The notes beneath the pieces were generated by a model, which saw nothing but the letters and a program-made list of their open reading frames with translations, was not told the DNA's origin and did no database searches. A DNA stretch of 24,106 nt from Plantago elongata (lineage: Eukaryota > Streptophyta > Magnoliopsida > Lamiales > Plantaginaceae), in the NCBI GenBank assembly GCA_036897095.1, contig JAYMSP010002470.1, forward strand, positions 1 to 24,106, read 5' to 3'. Of this stretch, positions 1 to 11,085 are shown one piece after another. Both the position numbers and the translations under genes were made by a program. Each line of letters starts with the position of its first letter. Position 1 is the stretch's first letter.

Positions 1-9
1 TATATTATA

Positions 10-190
10 AATGAAGTATATATATTACGTAGTGCGTACCTACGTAATTAAAATACAGTATCTTTTTAATTAAAACAAAAGAAAATGAAGTATATAAATA
101 TATATTTTTTATATGTACGAAATTAAAATAAAGTATATTTTTAATTAAAATAAAATAAAATGAAGCACGTATATAAAAATAATTGTTTAA
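10..190. repeat. AT-rich tandem repeat, ~75-bp period
   Basis: Two consecutive units can be aligned by eye. The block AATTAAAATA-AGTAT-TTTTTAATTAAAA-AAAA-AAAATGAAG begins at 46 and again at 121, with TACG just before each copy. A partial third unit (AAATGAAGTATATAT) precedes them near position 9. The array lies directly inside the CACTA terminus at 338 and is probably subterminal DNA of that element. That link is inference. Confidence 0.6.
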
Positions 191-197
191 TGCAAAT

Positions 198-338
198 TTC
201 TAACGGAATTCCCTGGAACCATATATTCCGTTAGAAATTTCTAACGGAATCATATTCCGTTAGAAATTCCTTTACTATTCTAACGGAAAAAAATTCCGTT
301 AGAAAATTTCGTTAGAAAACCGCTGTTTTCTTGTAGTG
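198..338. mobile_element. CACTA (En/Spm) transposon terminus with subterminal repeats
   Basis: Positions 325-338 read, on the minus strand, CACTACAAGAAAAC, the hallmark terminal inverted repeat of plant CACTA transposons. Inside it are seven copies of TTCTAACGGAA or its complement TTCCGTTAGAA, at 198, 226, 239, 255, 278, 294 and 308 (the last lacks one base). They alternate in orientation, as transposase-binding subterminal repeats of this superfamily do. The element therefore extends left and leaves the window. Positions 339-341 (ATT) would be one copy of its 3-bp target duplication. The other end is not visible, so autonomy and transposase content cannot be judged. Confidence 0.85.
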
Positions 339-339
339 A

Positions 340-828
340 TTATACTCGAACGGGGCATCCACAATGAGGAAAGGGACTGAGTTTTGGGTGGCTCTGCAAA
401 GTTTCTCCTATGGAGAGTGGTAAGTAGAGAATACCGCACAGTTGGATAAGATGTCCCCCGAATCCGACCAAACTTGTCGTGATTGGCCGAATGTCATCCA
501 AGCTCAATTCCATTTTTCGAACAGTGCTCATGAAGATGATGTTTGGGGAACTTCTTGTATCAATCAAGATTTTTGTCATTGGATAGCATGCGATGACCAT
601 TTCCACCACAAGTGGTACGTCCAGGCTAGAAGTTGATCCCTGTCCGATGCAAGGAGGAGGGGCATCGGCTTCGTCAAAGGTGATGACACTCATCCCGGGC
701 TTGTTGTAATTGATTTATTCCGCATCAGTTTTTGCCAGGGCTCGGGCTGTGATTTCCCGAGCGTTCCTACTATCTCCCCCAGTCGGTCCTCCTGTGATAG
801 TCAGTATCCGATCATAGAGGATTGGATT
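340..828 (-). pseudogene. Ty3/gypsy gag-protease fragment (broken)
   Basis: Read on the minus strand, the segment encodes the linker and retropepsin region of a plant Ty3/gypsy polyprotein. It begins near 828 with YDRILTITGGPTGGDSRNAR, the usual IxGGP...R linker before the protease. The protease follows with PLVVEMVIACYPMTKILIDT, where the active-site DTGSS reads DTRSS, then FMSTVRKMEL and LVGFGGHL. It ends at about 340 where the CACTA element abuts it. An in-frame TAA near 707-709 interrupts the reading frame. Reverse transcriptase, RNase H and integrase are absent. The active-site glycine-to-arginine change, the stop and the truncation all indicate a dead copy. Family assignment comes from motifs only. 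Confidence 0.75.
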
Positions 829-2600
829 TTTGTAACGGCCCGGTCAGATCGAGTTCTGGACGTCAAGGATTATACCGAACTTCCAAATATACAAATATTT
901 CAGAGTAATAGTTATTACAAACCCCAACTATAATTTATAATTCGACAATCAAAACACACATCTACAGGATCAGCAGCGGAAACAAGCCCTAGTCCATCTA
1001 TTTGCCTATCTACCTTGTCTTTTCTTCGTGCTCAAAACCTGGGAAAGCAGTATTAGGACAAGGAGAGTGTTAGTCATATAGACTCAGTGAGGATAATCAA
1101 GCATGCATGAATATGCGCATGAATGCAACAGTATAGCAAACCAACACAACACGCTGATCAGACAGCTTTAAACAGTGGGGAAAGCCGTTAACAGTCAATC
1201 AGTATCATAGCACATGAAAGGTGCCAGGTTTACAGTACTAAACAGTAATTGTCTTGGGCTAGACCGAACTGATCAGGTATCGATCTCAATAATGGCGGCG
1301 TGACCGCGAGTAGGAGCTGCTTTTATAACAGGCACGACCCATCACAACTCATAAAATGCAAACCGTTTGAATGGCTGTATAGTCAGTGGTGCCCGAAAAA
1401 ATAGATAGTGTTGCAGGCCGCTTTATAACAGTATGTCGACAACGTCGACCAGGACGGTTTCCCAAAATTTTCAAAAACAGTGTGTGGTTGCTTTTCAAAA
1501 TCAGTTTTTGTGCAATAAAGTTCATGAGGATCAGTAGAACGGAATCAGGATGCAATATCAATCAGTAACTGGAATAATTTAATATCATGTCAATACAAGT
1601 CAGGTATCTCTAGATACAAGTTATTGACAGTTATACAGTTAGTAATTGAAATCAGTAATCGAGTCGAAGTCAGTCGGTCGTCGTCGGGTAGCCGCAGTCA
1701 GAGTTAGACAGACAGGTACATAGACAGGAACAGGTATGAAATTGAAAGTAAAGAACAATATCAACTTTTCCAAGGCCGGATGCCGAAAGCTCGTAATCGC
1801 TCACCTTGAATATCTTGCAAGCTACGCAACTTCGCAATTCCTGATAAATAGACAATAATACTACTTAATAATTAAAAGATTCCCGTAAATTTCCCCCAGA
1901 ACAATCAAGTAGTGCTAGTTAAACAACGACTACACTTAAGCATAGACAAATAATCATGTGACGTGATGAGACGCACGCAAATTGACATAATCAGGTTTCA
2001 TGCTTAACTCTAATCCAACCCTAAAGATATGACGCACAAGTAGCTAACTTAGATTTTAAATGACAAGTCGACTATTTAATCAAATACCAGTTCACATAAT
2101 ATACTCAACTCGTAAATTTACATTAACCGGTCTGTCCCTTTAAATTCTGACTTGAAAATCACAAAGCAACCACGACTCTTCGAATTTATTAGCTATCGAC
2201 TTCCCGATAACTAACATTATCCGAATCCACGTCGAGCAACAAAGCCTTACCTAGAAATACTATCTATCCCGTAGACTGTAACTAAGCATCAATATAGTAA
2301 TACGAACATCGGTCAATATATGACATACAATGCTCTTCAGCGCCAATATGATATGGGGTAAAAGCGGCTAAGTGTTTAGGCTAAGAAAGATTACTACTAA
2401 TCAATTGCAAGAACCAAAGCAACGCTCATCGGAAAGACCTGCAGGGAAAACTGGCAGGTTAGACCCTTTAAGACCGGTCTGCCTAAAACAAACCGGTACG
2501 ACACGAATTAGCATGCAGTCGGATGTAAGTGATCCGAGTAGATGTATAGAGTAGTATATTAGTGGTAGTTGACTTACTTCATTAGGAGTAACTGCCAGTG

Positions 2601-2609
2601 TATTTATAG
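2601..2609 (-). promoter_or_regulatory. TATA box of the LTR promoter
   Basis: On the minus strand this reads CTATAAATA. It lies about 330 bp inside the proposed LTR's right border and 60-95 bp downstream (minus direction) of two G-box cores. This is the expected U3 arrangement for minus-strand transcription. Prediction only. Confidence 0.4.
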
Positions 2610-2669
2610 TAGAATCTCCCGGAGACCGGCCTCCGACCATTGTCGTCGGTTGGTCGGGTTATCCTGAGC

Positions 2670-2697
2670 TAACACGTGTCATCGGCGACACGTGTTA
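2670..2697. promoter_or_regulatory. Perfect inverted repeat with two G-boxes
   Basis: TAACACGTGTC, a 6-base spacer ATCGGC, then GACACGTGTTA: two perfect 11-bp arms, each with a CACGTG G-box core. G-boxes bind plant bZIP and bHLH factors. Placed just upstream of the minus-strand TATA box, the pair could control the LTR promoter. Confidence 0.55.
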
Positions 2698-4172
2698 GGC
2701 CGTGATCAGGCGGGACTCCGGGACTATGTGATTGGTCGGCTCCCTGATTTAGCCTTGCTATTTTACATCCTAGATCTTTGATAAGTCAATATGGTCGGAC
2801 CTGTTTGGATAGGGTCGGTCCGAACGTAAATGAGTCTGTGATGTTGCTATCATCATCGTTCTTAGTCAGCCCTAGGGAGCCTACTAGGAATGTTCGGTTC
2901 CTTGGTCAGAAGGTATAACACGATTTATCACAACTTTAATTATTGCACTTTGTCACGATTCCGTATTAATAAACGGATTGGAAAGGAATGACTCATGTAC
3001 ATATATCACTACAGATGCATTTCTATTTTATAATGAGTTGGTTGGGTTGACTATATATAATATACCATCTGTATAATTGAAGTCCATACGTCCCCTCCGC
3101 TAACTAGTCAATTTCTTCTGGAAAGCATACAACTATTTCTATTTAGTTAGAATGATCTCCCTTTTGTCAAGGTCTAAATCGTGATCATCCTAAATTTGTA
3201 CTCCGCTCCTATAAGGAAGATAGAGTAAGAAGTTGCACCATTTTGCTTGCCTTGGGTGCGTCAAGTTGAGTCGATGTTCAGTGATCCAAAAGAGGAAGTG
3301 CCTCGAGCTAACTATGTATTGTGGGTAATAAATGCATATATTATTAATGAACATTCCAAGTATATTTATAGTAAGATCGACAAGAGAAATTATCTTGAAA
3401 TTATCGTTATGATATCAAGTGATTGTTTAATATAAATTTTAAATTGGTAAAAATCAATTTAGATTCTAATCTTCCCAATATATTCGAAAAGAGTGACGAA
3501 GGCAGGTCTGCCAAGAGGTGACATGGAGATGAACGTATTTATGAGGCTATCTACAAGGTCCCTCGAGTGACCTCTCAATAGAGCTATAACTGTAACAAAT
3601 ATTTAAAAACAAATAACATTATATTTTCCTCTCATTAATACGTCAATATTCGAGTCATCTTTTTAACCATTTTAAAAAAGTAAAATAAAATCAGACATTA
3701 CATATATTTTGATATGCCATTTATAATCACACATATAAAATATAACAAATGCTAAGCTTAACTTAGCTTAGTTTTGCCTTCTTTTTTTTTTTAAATAAGC
3801 TAATTATATTACAGGGTATAATTATTCATACCACTTTATAATTTTTTATCTTGTTTAAATCTAGCCATCTTATAACTTCATGTCTCAACCAACTTTTAGC
3901 TCCAATTTTATCGGATTCGAACTCTACACCTCCTGCATATCATATCGGGATTTGAACTCTGCACCTCCTACCTACCACCACCCTACTCCTTATCACCTAT
4001 ATCACCGTCCATCCTAGGACTCTCGAGCTTAGCTTTGCTTTAGATTAATTTGTTTTCAATTAATTACTTAATTAGCACGCACTTTCCTTTTTGTTCTCAG
4101 AAAGTGTTTAAATACTTATACAGCTTGCCTAGTTGGTGATTGTTAAATCCAACTATTAAAGTAACGAAGACT

Positions 4173-4192
4173 ATATATATACACACACACAC
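4173..4192. repeat. Compound (TA)n(CA)n microsatellite
   Basis: A run of alternating TA passes directly into ACACACACACAC, about 20 bp in all. Confidence 0.8.
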
Positions 4193-5427
4193 TTCAAATT
4201 AGTGTACGATATTAGTTTGGCGGTGTAATGGTTAGGAATTTAAATTATGTTACGTACGTGAGTTAATGTGATTTGCTTTGGATAGGTTAAATAAATTACA
4301 TATCATATGACTAACCTCTACTATGTAGAGGTTACAGTGGTAAGCGGATTAAAGCCCGTAATTATAATATCACGAATCTGATTCCTTAAAATGAATGTTT
4401 ACATTATCTGAGTAGAAATTAGTGGTGCTTTAAATCTACAATTGAATGATAAATTCGTCTTTCTTAACTATTGTATTTGTAATACTATATATATTTCAAC
4501 AAAAAATCTTCACTATTTTAAAAGAAAACTATCCAAAAATAGTTATTACACCAATCAATTTAATTTTGACCAATTAAATTAATTTTAACATATAAAAATT
4601 AAATTAAAAAGGAAAAATGAAGAAGAATTAAATGTAGTTGTACCTAATCTTCCACTATCCCCACCTATTTACATCAAATCCACATTTATATTTCTATTAA
4701 TAACTCATAAAACATACATTATAATTAAATTTATAATTAACAAGCTTAAGTATTTTATGAAATACACATTTATTTAACACGTGAATTTTAACGTGGACAA
4801 ATTTCCTATTAAGTATAAATGGTTTTGTTCAGTCTTAGGCCTTGTTTAGTAAAATTAGCTGAAAATGTAGCTGGTAGCTGAATAATTAATTGGTAATTGA
4901 TTATGTAGTTTTTTTTTAATAAACTAACTCGGTTAGCTTTTCAAACCAATTAGTTTGTTTGAAAAGTTGTGCATTTAAGTAAAAAGTAAAATTTATAAAG
5001 TTGAAAAGTTAATAATAAACTGAGTCTAACTAATTGCGGTGTACTTATTTGGAGCGAGGTAAATATGTAATGTTTGACTACTACAGAAATCACATGCAAT
5101 GTTTAGTTCCAAACATTAATTATGTAATATTCCCAGTTAAATATGTATAAATTGTGTAGCTGTGCGAAAGAAATAACAGGACTACATTCGAATCTATCTA
5201 CAAGTACAGTAGTTAAAGTTGATTAATTGTAACTCATAGGGTGCTTCTTGAAATTGTAACTCATGTCTTAATCTAAAAACTGGATTTTGGTAAGTTATCA
5301 ACCTAATTAATTAATTGGGTGCGGAAGTTAGATCACGAAGATACCCAATGAGCATAAGCTAATGTTGTTAATTACTATATACTTATACTGAGATAAGAAA
5401 GAAAAAGCATAGCCACATATGTATTAT

Positions 5428-5447
5428 ATTATATATATATATATATA
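5428..5447. repeat. (TA)n microsatellite
   Basis: About 20 bp of uninterrupted alternating A and T in AT-rich DNA. Confidence 0.8.
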
Positions 5448-6250
5448 GAAGCCAATAGCTAGTATGATGAGACTAGTGAAATAAAATAAGGAACCCAAAC
5501 CCAATAGCAAGCAGATTATATAATTATATTGGCAAAGCAGTCAGATTAATTTCCTTCCTCAACTTAATGCTCCTATAACACTCTCAAGTTTCTTCAAGAA
5601 AATGACACCTACTTGATTGAGTTGTATACTATATTCAGATTCAATGGAGTGGACTAGTATAGTAACTCCTCCATTCTCTCACTACTCCCATTAATTAATT
5701 ACAATAGGTATGTAATCAAATATAACATATAAAAACTATAGATTTGTTTATCAACACTAATTAAAGATTAATCACAAATATTCAAACCACAAGCTAAGGA
5801 TTCCAAACGCACTCTAAAACTTTCCTTTAACTTAAATACTATATAAAAATATAATATATATACAATATTCTCATTGTTACAATAAATATATCTCACTTTA
5901 ATAAATTTGATAGTTTATTAGTTGATGTGTGAGTAATATGAGTTTGAATTTAGTACAAAGAATAGGAAAATGTATAATGTAATAGAGAATACAATTGTAA
6001 CGATAAACACTACAATTCAATCAACATTTCCCAATCGACTAAGAAAACATATTACAAGGAGAAATTTGCAAGAGTTCAAGCTCTCTTGCTACTCTGCTTC
6101 TTCTACACAAATCGGAGATGATTGTTCTACAAAATATCGAGATTAGAAAGTGATAAACGGATTATTCTTACGCCTTTTATACTCCAATTGATCATAATTG
6201 CTTCCAATTTGACCAAGAATTGAGCTCTGCGAATTGGTTATGGTGATAAT

Positions 6251-6565
6251 CGTAATCTTCTAGAATTCAGGAAGAAGAAGATTGTATTGATCAAAACTAA
6301 GAAGAATTTACAATGAATTTGATAATTGAGGAAGAAGAGAACTGAACTGTATTTAAAGACTAAGCTGCTACTTAACGGATGTTGCTAACTAACTAATGTA
6401 CGACTCCTTAAGCATGATGTACAATTCATCATTTAACTAAAGCAGTAAACGTAACAGCTAAAACACGATTTCTTCATTTCAGCTGTCTGCTTTCTTTTCT
6501 TCAATTAATTTTGTTTATTCTTCAGCTCTTCTTGTTTTCATCTTGTTCCTTCATGTATCTTTACA
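6251..6565 (-). repeat. 3' LTR of the copia element
   Basis: 315 bp, left copy. Its outer first base is C where the other LTR has T, so the terminal TG dinucleotide reads CG here. It has CTGTATTTAAAGACT and other blocks in common with the right copy. The last codons and stop of the RNase H frame run into it (stop at 6538-6540). Confidence 0.93.
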
Positions 6566-6575
6566 TCCCCCTCAA
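6566..6575 (-). promoter_or_regulatory. Polypurine tract
   Basis: The minus strand reads TTGAGGGGGA immediately before the TG of the 3' LTR, the standard position for the plus-strand DNA primer of a copia element. Confidence 0.85.
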
Positions 6576-8040
6576 GATGAGAGTGGATATTCACCAATTC
6601 CAGCTTGGAGTGAAAATGCTTGAACAATTGAATAAGGAGAGGTTTTGTCAAGATGTCTGCAAGTTGATCTTTATTGGAGATATGTACAACTTTAATTGTT
6701 CCATCTACAATTTTGTTCCTGACATGACAATCAATCTCTATGTGTTTTGTTCTTTGATGTTGAACTGGATTGTGAGCCAAGTGATACGCAGACATACTAT
6801 CAGTTTATAGGATAGCAGTCTGAGTATGATATATGCACAAATCCTGAAGAAGATACTTCAACCATTGTATCTCACATGTTGCTGAAGCTGCAGCCCTGTA
6901 CTCTGCCTCTGTACTTGATCTACTGATACTGATAGTGGTTTGTTTCTTGGACTTCCAAGAGATTAAAAAATCTCCCAAAAACATAGTATAGCCTGAGATA
7001 TTGAATCTTGTATCTTGACAAGCTACCCAATCACTATCAGTGAAACCTTTTTAATGTAGTGAACTTTGTGTTTAGTAAAAAATTCCCTGCCCTGGTGACT
7101 GTTTGAGGTACCTCAAAACATGATGTGCAGCTTCCATATGCTTATGAGTTGGACAACTCATGAACTGATTTAGACTCTGCAAATCAAACGATATATCAGG
7201 CCTAGTTATTGTTAGATAAATCATCCTACCTACAAGTGTTCTGTAAGGTTGAGGATCTGGTAGATGATCATTCTCATCTTTGATGAGTCTTGTTTTGGCA
7301 TTAAGAGGGACATCAGCTGGCTTAGATGCTAAATAACCAGTTTCCTTGAGAACATAAAGAGTGTACTTCCTCTAACAAATGGAAATGCCTCTTTCATTTC
7401 TAGCAACTTTAATCCCCAGCATATACTTCAGTTCTCCCAAGTCTTTGATGGTAAACTTCTGATAAAGAAAAGCCTTGACTGACTTTAGTTCATCTAGATC
7501 ATCACCTGCTAAGATTACATCTACATAGACTAAGAGATGTTTGTAATTTGAAATACCATTGCCTGCTAACTTGTTTTACTCCATATAGACTTTTTACAAG
7601 TTTACGGACTTTATTACCTGTCATGTTATAACCAAGTGGTGGAGTCATGTAAACTTCCTCATCAAGGTCACCATGTAAGAAGGTTGTATTAACATCCAGT
7701 TGATGTAAGTATCATCCTGCAGCAATGGCTAAGATACATCTAACAGTTGTGAGTTTAACTACTGGAGAGAAAGTCTCAAAATAATCTAATCCATTCTCTT
7801 ATGTATAACCCTTGGCCACAAGTCTAGCCTTATATCTTTCAATGGTGCCATCTGCATGAAATTTGACCTTATATACCCACTTAGATCCTATACAATGTTT
7901 ATTTGCAGGTAGGTCAACCAACTCCCATGTTTTAGTTCTTTCTAAAGCATCAAGTTCAGAGTTCATTGCCTTAATCCATTCAGGATTCTGAGAAGCTTGT
8001 TTATATGTTTTAGGCTCAGTTACATTAGTAATAGCAGCAG
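6576..8040 (-). pseudogene. copia reverse transcriptase and RNase H (degenerate)
   Basis: From right to left the segment encodes the start of the copia RT (PEWIKAMNSELDALERTKTW, then GSKWVYKVKFHADGTIERYK and ARLVAKGYT). A stop follows at 7799-7801. Next come QLDVNTTFLHGDLDEEVYM and SLYGVKQVSRQWYFKL. The palm motif is YVDV (7516-7527) where active copies have YVDD, so one catalytic aspartate is lost. The ~40 residues normally between RQW and YVDD are missing and the frame shifts there (around 7530-7545). RNase H is recognisable by [23 protein letters not shown] and [11 protein letters not shown], and ends at 6538 inside the LTR. The lost Asp, the deletion and several stops make it inactive. 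Confidence 0.9.
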
Positions 8041-9739
8041 TAAAACAAAAGTAATCATGTGACAATCTATCAGTTGAAATAAAATCACTAATAGGATACC
8101 TGACCATTGATTTTGTTGTAGCTACATTACTTGCTCTTGTATGATCAACAGATGATGGTAATTGATAATCATATAACTTTAAATGAGAAGAGACATGTTT
8201 TGCTCTAGTTGACATCCTCTGATTCTCAGTATTGCTGGAGATATTATCATCTGATAAACCTGCAGTGTCATTGACATGACTTGTATGTTCTTGTAATTCA
8301 CTTATTTCTTCAATCTCAACATTATCCATATAATGAACCTGAGATTATTCTGAAACTGCAGTAACTTCCTCATGAACCTGATTATCAGACTGTGAATAAA
8401 TATCATTATTGTCAACAATATCATGAACGGATAAAGGAGTAAATATAGGTGTAAAACCATCTTTATCATCAGAAATGTTCTGAAATGGAAATTCATGCTC
8501 AATAAATTGAACATGTCTAGATATAAACATATGTTTAGTATCTAAATTTAACAACTCATATCCTTTAAATCCCAATGGATATCCAAGAAACACACACTTG
8601 ATAGCTCTTGCATCAAATTTAGACCTGTTAACTTGTAATGTAGATGCAAAACATAGGCTACCAAAAACTTTGAATACATTGTAGTCAGGTTTAGTGTTAC
8701 ATAAAACCTCATAAGGACTCTTTCCCTGCAAAACATTAGTAGGTAATCTATTGATAATATAACAAGTTGTAAGAACACATTCAGACCAAAACTTGAGAGG
8801 TAAATGTGACTGAAACAAGAGAGAGCTCTAGCAACTTGTAAAAGATGTTGATGCTTTTTCTCAACTCTACCATTTTGTTGAGGTGTTTCAACACAAGATC
8901 TCTGATGAATAATGCCCAAAGAAGCATAAAAACTAGTCAGATTAAATTCAGGTCAATTATCTAATCTCACACATTTAATCTTTCTGTCAAATTGAGTTAT
9001 TACCAAGTTATAAAAATGATATATATGAGTTTTAACTTCTTATTTATGTGTCATGAGATAAATTCATGTACACCTAGAATAGTCATCAACAATGGTTAAA
9101 AAGAACATTTTACCAGAATAAGAAGGGGTTTTGAAATGGTCCCCTAATATCAACATGTATTAGATCAAAAGCATTTGCAGAAATTTTTCTGTTCTCATTA
9201 AAACTGAGCTTCTTCTGTTTACAAAAATGGCAAATGTCACATACAAATTCTGAATTACATTGTTTGACTGAATATTCAGGTATATCTACAATGCTAGATA
9301 CAGAAGAATGCCTTAATCTTATATGCCATATTTTAAAAACATCTTGTTTATTACAATTGATAGAATTGACAGAAGATTGAATGTGTGGGATCTTGATAAT
9401 GTTCCTTGATAGATGATACAGGCCATCAGTGAAAATACTAGATCCAATCACCTTTCTTGCTGTTATGTCCTGCAGATCACAATGATGTTTATAAAAATGA
9501 CAACTCAAATTCTCAAAATGAGTTAAATGAGACACATACACTAGATTAAATGTGAATCTAGGTAAAAATAAGACATTATGCAGAGTTAATTTGTCTGAAA
9601 TCTTAACTTCACCACTCATAACTGCATTAATATTATCACATGTAGGAAGATTGATGTTAATGTCAACATCAACAACATTACAAGTATAATATCTACAATC
9701 ACAAATCATATGATCTATAGCTCATGTATCAAGTATCCA
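8041..9739 (-). pseudogene. copia protease and integrase region (degenerate)
   Basis: The protease motif WILDTGATDHM is recognisable as WILDT-stop-AIDHM, with TGA at 9722-9724 exactly at the active-site glycine. The GAG-pre-integrase zinc region follows (HIRLRH ... CDICHFCKQKKLSF, about 9205-9330). The integrase core then gives its three acidic positions: DLIHVDIRGPF (about 9130-9160), VRLDN-stop-PEF (stop 8953-8955) and [15 protein letters not shown] (about 8870-8910). The last shows the usual glutamate. Frameshifts occur near 9110 and 8820. The C-terminal part continues as [26 protein letters not shown] and KCVFLGYP, typical of copia integrases, down to about 8345. The rest is the low-conservation linker to RT. 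No intact protein can be made from this copy. Confidence 0.9.
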
Positions 9740-10977
9740 TATGTCATTTTGACCTGCTAAGACACTAGAAGATAAAGCATACTTTGTGATACATGTACCT
9801 GAAGTAGATGGTACTTCAGAGACTGCAACTGCCAACTTATGAACATGACTAGAAGGGTATTGATGTTGTGTTACCATATGTTGTTGTTGTTGTTGTGCCT
9901 GAAACTTAGCAAACTCCATAAGCTGATTATACAAATCAGGTGTCATATCATCAGAAACCATCTGAGAACCACTAGTTTCATCAACAACTGCAGCATGAGC
10001 ATGATGATTTCCATGTTGCTGCTGATTAACAAACCTCTTGCCATTACCCCTGTTTCTCTGCCAACCAGGTGGATAACCTATTATCTAATAACAAGTCTTC
10101 ATAGTATGCCCAATAAAACCACAATGAGAACACTTAGGCTTATCTTTATCCTTGTTTTGACCCCTGAAATAAGTGTTCTTCACCATACAAGCTGCATTTT
10201 CAGGCACTTCACTTGTTTGCCTACTCATCATAGCCATATAATCTTGACTTGACTGCACACTATCATATGAACTAAGACCTCTTTGGCCTTCTTCTTGTAA
10301 CAATATGGAAGAGATCTTCACCAAAGATGGTATAGGAACTTGCATAAGAATTTGACTACGAATGCTAGCATAAGAATCATGCAATCCCACAAGAAATTTA
10401 ACCACCACATCTTCATGTTGAGTAGCAATAACTGCTTCACTACCACCACAAGTACATGTACTAACTGGACTTAATGCCACAAACTCATCTCAAAGCTTCT
10501 TAAACTGACCATAATACACAGAGATAGTATTTGCACCTTGACGAATAGAACCCAAAGACTTCTGTAAATGAAATAATCGAGGACCAACACTACGAGTAAA
10601 TCTAGTCTGCAATTCTATCCACAAATCTCGAGCAGAAACAGTACGCAAATGAGAAGAACGTATATTAAGAATGCAAATACGAACTAAAGCATTAGCTCTT
10701 TTCCAAGCAGCATACAACAATGGAGTAACATTTTCATCAGGTACAGAGATCGTACCATCAACAAAACTTGTCTTGTTCTTGACATCCAATGCCATCAAGA
10801 TTTGCTGACTCCATGACTGATAATTCACCTCATCCAGCTGCCCAAGAACAATTGCAATACCAGGTTGATCTAATGATTGCAGAAAAATGGAGAAGATGGC
10901 AAATCAATTCCAACCTCCAATTGATGAAAACGATGACGATCACCAGAAACACCATTCATCGAACCATTATCCCCCAT
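9740..10977 (-). pseudogene. copia gag with CCHC zinc knuckle (degenerate)
   Basis: The likely start is the ATG at 10977-10975 (MGDNGSMNGVSGD...). A frameshift lies near 10885 before LQSLDQPGIAIV. The frame continues as LDEVNYQSWSQQILMALDVK and the gag core (LWIELQTRF, FHLQKSLGSIRQG, VYYGQFKKL), the pattern of plant copia gag with its DxPG...L...NYxxWS opening. A stop at about 10487-10489 interrupts it. A CCHC knuckle (CSHCGFIGHTMKTC, C-X2-C-X4-H-X4-C) lies at 10091-10132, followed by two stops. The gag-protease linker is Gln- and His-rich (FAKFQAQQQQQHMVTQHQYP) and runs to the protease stop. Gag would form the virus-like particle and bind RNA through the knuckle, but this copy is broken. Confidence 0.88.
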
Positions 10978-11072
10978 GCATGATCGAGGAAAGAAGAAAA
11001 CAACAGAGAATCAACAACAAACGCAATGGAAATCAATTTCTCAAAGAACACAGCGTAATCGTAACCGCTGGC

Positions 11073-11085
11073 TTAACTGATACCA
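11073..11085 (-). promoter_or_regulatory. Primer binding site (initiator Met-tRNA type)
   Basis: The minus strand reads TGGTATCAGTTAA directly after the LTR end ...GATTACA. TGGTATCAG matches the complement of the 3' end of plant initiator methionine tRNA, the primer used by most plant LTR retrotransposons. Confidence 0.88.

Larger units (their letters stand above)
831..2932 (-). mobile_element. Probable solo LTR of a Ty3/gypsy retrotransposon
   Basis: The segment starts TGTAACGGCCCGG, which on the minus strand is an LTR 3' end of the common plant form ...CGTTACA. It ends ...TTATCACA, giving TG...CA borders. The flanking 5-mers are ATTTT (826-830) and ACTTT (2933-2937), a four-of-five target-site match. 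No primer binding site lies left of 831 and no polypurine tract right of 2932, so internal sequence is missing and a solo LTR fits best. No long open frame lies inside. A TATAAATA motif and a G-box palindrome sit where a minus-strand U3 promoter would be. The right border is the least certain part. Without a second copy, the whole call is inference from its ends and promoter layout. Confidence 0.45.
2933..6250. other. AT-rich intergenic DNA, no supported gene
   Basis: No conserved protein is readable on either strand. The one plus-strand frame of 62 codons near 3247 has no recognisable similarity and is probably chance. The region holds short simple repeats (4173-4192 and 5428-5447) and a 10-bp inverted repeat, CTTTTCAAAC / GTTTGAAAAG, at 4937-4966. 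That hairpin lies in a segment (4838-5045) rich in AGCTGAAAA- and GTTTGAAAAG-type words resembling non-autonomous hAT-like repeats, but no clean ends or target duplication were found. Confidence 0.6.

Noticed and set aside
198..320. CRISPR-like array of short repeats
   Set aside because: The repeats alternate in orientation, have irregular short spacing and lie beside a CACTA terminus in plant nuclear DNA.
442..636. Plus-strand 64-codon frame
   Set aside because: It is the antisense shadow of the gypsy protease fragment, which has clear retropepsin motifs on the minus strand.
1349..1855. Short frames on both strands inside the proposed solo LTR
   Set aside because: They are 60-70 codons long, mutually overlapping and without motifs, so chance frames in non-coding DNA.
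2372..2640. Overlapping 60- and 79-codon frames
   Set aside because: They overlap the LTR's TATA region, show no known motif and face each other on opposite strands.
4838..5045. Possible hAT-like MITE with AGCTGAAAA and GTTTGAAAAG words
   Set aside because: Only a 10-bp inverted repeat could be verified. No terminal repeats or 8-bp target duplication were found.
6511..6810. Plus-strand 99-codon frame over the copia LTR and RNase H
   Set aside because: It is the antisense of the RNase H coding sequence.
9839..10252. Plus-strand 137-codon frame in the copia gag region
   Set aside because: It is antisense to gag. The minus strand carries the zinc knuckle and gag core.
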